DNA of 64,000 nucleotides from Aurantiochytrium sp. KH105. Lineage: Eukaryota > Sar > Bigyra > Thraustochytrida > Thraustochytriidae. Below the pieces are notes generated by a model. It was not told the origin of the DNA and searched no databases. It saw only the letters and a program-made list of their open reading frames with translations. Shown here in pieces: positions 60,318-64,000 of the stretch; position 1 is the first letter of the stretch, and each line of letters starts with the position of its first letter. Where the stretch lies: positions 1 through 64,000 of the forward strand of contig BGKB01000209.1 in the NCBI GenBank assembly GCA_003116975.1. The letters run 5' to 3'. Made by a program: the position numbers and the translations under genes.

Positions 60318-62432
60318 TCATTTGCTGGACTTGGAGGAAGACGACGAAGTCTTGGACTTGGATTCGCGCTTGGGCTTATGAGCGGCCGGCTGTTCGTCTT
60401 GCGTCGATTCTTGCTTGGAGTCATTTCCGTCTTCTGTGGGGCCGCTGACGTCATCGATCTTCCGCTTGCCTCGACGCTTGTGACCGTCAAGATGCCGGCG
60501 AAGCTCCGAGTTGCAAGCGAAACCCTTGTCGCAGCCTTCGATTGGGCAAGGGAATGGTCGTTCAGGAGAATGAATGCGGATCAAATGAAGACGGAGATCT
60601 GTTTGCCGCACGAAGGAGCGCTCACAGCCCGGTTCCGAGCAAACCCACTTTTTCTCCTTGGTGTGATGATTACGCACGTGAAGGCGAAGACCCTCGGCCG
60701 TGGAATAGGATTTGTTACAGCCCTTGACGTTACAGGTAATGGCGCCAGGCTTGCGGGTGTGAATGCGCTCGTGAGAGCGAAGACAACCAATCTTGAAAAA
60801 CGATTTGCTACAGAATTTGCATTTGAATGCGCGCGCTTCATCGACACTACGGTGCGTCCGGACATGCGTTTCGAGACTCCATTCCCACTGGAACGTGCGC
60901 TCGCAGTTGGGATGCGGACACTTGTACAAGTGGTTCGTTTTCCCCTTGATGTTACGCTTGATATCGTCGAGGTCAAGCGTTTGGAGTTCCTCCCGCGATT
61001 CTTCGTCGTCCTCGGCTTGGTCACTTTTATCTTTACGCGCTTTGGTCTTGCCATCGTTGTTGGTTTTGTTGTTGCTGCTCTTACCGTTGCTGCTATTGCT
61101 ACTGCTGCTGCTACTACTGCTGCTTGTACGATTGCCAGTTTTCGCCTGAGGAACTTGGTTGTCTGTTTCCTGTGGCAGGACAGATATCTTTGCTGCTGCA
61201 TTTACCCCCTGTTTGTCGTTAATACTCAATGGCAACGGTGGGGAAGCAGGAGTGGAAGAGGCCATGCTGAGAATAAAAGTCGTCTGAGGGGACGAGGATG
61301 ATGCTGATGCGCCTGAAGAGAGTGGTGGACTTTGTTGGTCGGATCCCAGCTGTTGCAATTTCGACAGGGCGTCCATGGGCTGCTGGAGTATTCTCGAACT
61401 TGAGTCAGAAGGCATGCTCGAAGAGTGCTCCCTTCGTGCGTATTGCTCTAGGAGGAGCCGCTGACCTTGGCGAGCGGAAGCTTCGTTGTTACGCAACAAA
61501 TTAAGAGCAAGGTCGGTGTGTGGTTTCGTACTCGATCCGAGGAAGTCGAGCATGTTCAGGGCGCCAGGAGTCCCGTGTCCAGGGGTGTGCAATGCGGGCG
61601 GCAAACTCGTTGTTGGCATCATGTTTGGTGTGGGTTGGACGCTACGCTGCAGGAGCATTTGTTGTTGATGATGTTGTTGTTGCTGTTGTTGTTGATTCGC
61701 TGCTGCTGCTGCCGCTGCTGCTGCTAGTGCGGACTGAAGTGCTTGATCATGCTGTTGCTGTTGCTGTTGTTGCTGCTGCAGTTGCAATTGGAGCTGTTGA
61801 GCCTGCTGCAACTGGTATTGATGTATTTGATGAAGCTGCTGCTGGTGCAAGTGTTGTTGTTGCTGTTGAAAGAGATCGAGCAAGTGCGCAGGAAGTTGCG
61901 TCGGTGAACCGAAACCAACTCCTGCAAGCGGCATTTGGCTCAGCATAGGACTTGATGTTGCTGCTGCTGTTGTTGTTGAAGCCAGTGAAGATGCAGGAAT
62001 CTCCTCTTGCTGGGTCTGCAAGCTATGCTGATACTGCAGGACGCGCTGATGCTCGAGGCGAAGTTGCTCCTCGTGAGAGATGGCGAAAGGGTGCGTTGCC
62101 GTTGGCAGTGCGTTTTGAGTCCCCTGAGGCGTGGCTTCAGGGGAAGGCGTCCAGGACGCTTGAGAATTATCGACGTTGGCGTAGTGTGCGGCGTCGGCGG
62201 CCGATATAGCGGTGGTGTTAGCGGCACGCCCACTGTTTCTGGCCAGCGCCACGCCCGGAGAAGTGGCGTGCCGCGCGGGCACGGAGGGGGGCGAAGGCGC
62301 TGGCCGACCTGGAGTTCTTTGCGCGGACGTGGGCCCGTTGTTTGTGCGCTCTTCTCTCTGCTTTCGGGCACTGGAAGCGCTGGCTGGCAGTGAGTGCCAC
62401 GCTACGCTTTTGATACGAGCGAGCAAGCCCAC
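60318..62432 (-). CDS. Poly-Gln C2H2 zinc-finger protein, 5' end uncertain
   Basis: 704-aa open frame, but the first triplet is GTG and the first in-frame ATG is only at 61946. Upstream is a stop and then CTAG words that could be an acceptor, so a short 5' exon is likely. The N-terminal half is Gln/Ala/Ser-rich, with CAA/CAG runs around 61655-61870. A Ser/Asn/Lys linker follows, then five C2H2 fingers: CPHPNCERTFQWEWSLETH, CKFCSKSFFKIGCLRSHERI, CNVKGCNKSYSTAEGLRLH, CSEPGCERSFVRQTDLRLH and CPIEGCDKGFACNSELRRH. The C-C-x12-H-H spacing with CxxxxC forms resembles TFIIIA/ZIC-type arrays. A Lys/Ser tail may hold a nuclear signal. It is probably a sequence-specific transcription factor. Target unknown. 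Confidence 0.85.
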   Translation of the reverse strand: MGLLARIKSVAWHSLPASASSARKQREERTNNGPTSAQRTPGRPAPSPPSVPARHATSPGVALARNSGRAANTTAISAADAAHYANVDNSQASWTPSPEATPQGTQNALPTATHPFAISHEEQLRLEHQRVLQYQHSLQTQQEEIPASSLASTTTAAATSSPMLSQMPLAGVGFGSPTQLPAHLLDLFQQQQQHLHQQQLHQIHQYQLQQAQQLQLQLQQQQQQQQQHDQALQSALAAAAAAAAANQQQQQQQHHQQQMLLQRSVQPTPNMMPTTSLPPALHTPGHGTPGALNMLDFLGSSTKPHTDLALNLLRNNEASARQGQRLLLEQYARREHSSSMPSDSSSRILQQPMDALSKLQQLGSDQQSPPLSSGASASSSSPQTTFILSMASSTPASPPLPLSINDKQGVNAAAKISVLPQETDNQVPQAKTGNRTSSSSSSSSSNSSNGKSSNNKTNNDGKTKARKDKSDQAEDDEESREELQTLDLDDIKRNIKGKTNHLYKCPHPNCERTFQWEWSLETHVRTHRSVDEARAFKCKFCSKSFFKIGCLRSHERIHTRKPGAITCNVKGCNKSYSTAEGLRLHVRNHHTKEKKWVCSEPGCERSFVRQTDLRLHLIRIHSPERPFPCPIEGCDKGFACNSELRRHLDGHKRRGKRKIDDVSGPTEDGNDSKQESTQDEQPAAHKPKRESKSKTSSSSSKSSK
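61655..61870 (-). repeat. CAA/CAG tracts coding for poly-Gln/Ala
   Basis: Several mixed runs of TTG and CTG triplets on the plus strand, read as CAA/CAG (Gln) with a short GCA (Ala) run, inside the zinc-finger gene. Confidence 0.9.
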
Positions 62433-64000
62433 GCTAGCTACTAGCTAGCTGGACCCAGCCCAGAGCGAACTCGACGTACGATTCACGCGCTGCTGTGCTT
62501 GGTCACGTCCATGTATGCACGTCGATCCAGGTCCTCGACGAGGGCTTCGAGGCCCCCGAGCACCGGCGCCCGTCCGCGAAGGGCGAGCAGAGGAAAGAGC
62601 GAAAGGAAGCGAGAGGGGTCCAGCGGTGTCCACAGGCGATTGATTGATTGTCTGTTTGTTTGTTGAGCCAGGGCGTTCTGCCGAGCACGCCGGCCGCTCC
62701 GCCGTGCTCGCCTGTCCCGCCGTCCTCCCTGTCCCTGCCGCCTGCCGGCGCGGGACGGCGTGCTCCCGCGCGGCCCTGCGAGTCGGGCTGGGTCGAGGCG
62801 AGTTGGGCGGCGTGCGGAGGCGAGGCAAGTTCAGTCTGTTGCGCCGGCGCCCCGGGCGATGGTGATGAGGATGATCGAGTCCGGGCTCGGCTCGCCGCGC
62901 GAGTGCGGAGCCCCGGCGGTCCTTGCAGCAGCAGCAGCGGGAAGCAGTGGCCACTACGGGCTGGCGGGCTGCCGACGCGCAACGCGACGCGACGCGGCGC
63001 GGCGCGGCGCGAGCGCGCGGGGGCTTGATGGGGCTCTGCCGGCGCCTCTCGAGGTCTTGCTTGCTGGTTGTTGCTAGCTGTTGCTTGATGTTCTTGCTTG
63101 CTTGCTTGGGCTTGCTTGCTTTCTTTCTTTCTTTCATTCTTTCTTTCCTTCGTCCTTTCTTTCTCTCCTTCCTTTTCTTCCTTCTATTCTTCTTCTTTTT
63201 TCCTTTTTTCCTTTTTTCCCTTCCTTCCTTCACATCAATCGCGGCAGTTCGCGCCGGGAATCGAGATTTACTCCTTTCATTCATTCATTCATTCATTCTT
63301 ATTTTTCACTCGCACTCTCTCTCTCTTGTGGTGCGCTCCGGGCTGCGGGGGAGGGGGACAATGGCGCGGGGCGCTGCGGGGGTGTGGGATCCCGACCTTC
63401 CTTTCGAGTTTTTGTTTGCAAAGTTCCTTCTCCGTCCCTTCCTTCCTCCCTCTCTCCCTCCATCCGTCCTGGCTGGCTGTGCTTCTTCTTTTTTCTTCTT
63501 TCTATTACCGTGGGAGGGAGGGGATGGCCGGCCATGTTTTTCCTTTTCGCCGTTGTTTTATGATCTGAGAGGATCGCGATGCTTTTTGCAGTTAGTTTTT
63601 CTTTTCTCCGAGATGGAGATTGACGGCGGGCAGGCCAGGCCAGCCATTAGCCAGCCTTCGCCGGGCGCGGAGCCAGCCTTCGCCGGGCGCGGCCATGGCC
63701 AGCCAGATCACAGCCTCGTTGATTCAGCGAGACGGCCATTGGCCGGGGGGCCTAGAGGGGCCAGCAAGCATGGAAGCGGGCGGTCTGCCGTGGTGGTAGC
63801 GACGTATCAAAGGGAGCGAGCGGCGGCGGCTCATGACCGAGGAGGCCCAACTTATCTTGTCCCTTCTTCTTCATCATCGTCTTCTTCTTCTCGAGTCCTG
63901 CCCATCGTAATTTAAAAAGCGGAAGTCAGCAGCCTTGCCAGCCACTGCCAGCCAGCCAGCCAGCCAACCTGTGAGTCGAGATGGAACGGAGCGGGCTCGA
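62433..64000. other. Repeat-rich flank without a convincing gene
   Basis: Holds probable promoter and 5' exon sequence of the zinc-finger gene. It also contains TTGC copies (63090-63120), a CTTT/CTTCC pyrimidine tract (63118-63235) and ATTC copies (63276-63300). A GCCAGCCTTCGCCGGGCGCGG unit is duplicated (63649-63690), and CCAGC copies lie near the end. The frames here are compositional. Confidence 0.5.

Overview
The window is nuclear DNA of a unicellular eukaryote. It carries long, mostly intronless, GC-rich genes on both strands, a few short GT-AG introns (116 to 224 nt), canonical eukaryotic replication genes (ORC1, RFC3), two mitochondrial matrix proteins with presequences, and candidate axonemal proteins. 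Gene flanks are crowded with simple repeats. The combination (very long single-exon genes, EF-hand, armadillo and kinesin-light-chain-type TPR families, flagellar genes, a Crinkler-like nuclease-kinase) best fits a labyrinthulomycete (thraustochytrid) stramenopile of the Hondaea/Aurantiochytrium kind. That placement is inference; no rRNA or other marker lies here.

Layout. 1-3.06 kb: repeat-rich DNA without a convincing gene. 3.06-6.8 kb: an atypical Ser/Thr kinase converging on a PP2C phosphatase. 8.3-14.4 kb: ORC1, an unrecognised protein with C-terminal hydrophobic helices, and RFC3 (two exons). 14.7-25.5 kb: one 10.8-kb open frame for a giant EF-hand protein of 16 repeated units, four of them tandem 690-696-bp DNA repeats. 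27-30.5 kb: a polytopic membrane protein, a PIERCE-like microtubule inner protein and a mitochondrial pyrophosphatase. 30.8-38.9 kb: a second giant (2692 aa, armadillo-like with a RyR-like C-terminus). 40-43.5 kb: ATP synthase OSCP, a steroid 5-alpha-reductase-like enzyme and a PH-like protein. 46.3-47.6 kb: a glutamate dehydrogenase homologue that has lost its catalytic lysine. 48.2-50.6 kb: a divergent pair, a coiled-coil protein (two exons) and an ANKRD39-like protein. 51-56.4 kb: accessory region with a frameshifted TPR-protein remnant, a telomere-like tract, an intact nuclease-kinase fusion and a broken virus-like MSV199/nuclease gene. 56.5-62.4 kb: gamma-glutamyl hydrolase (three exons), an alpha/beta hydrolase lacking the expected catalytic Asp, and a poly-Gln C2H2 zinc-finger protein. 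62.4-64 kb: repeat-rich flank.

Most genes are independent housekeeping functions and no operon logic applies. Many neighbours are divergently or convergently paired. The most interesting items are the 51-56 kb mobile/viral-like cluster, the GDH homologue with active-site substitutions, and the giant EF-hand array.
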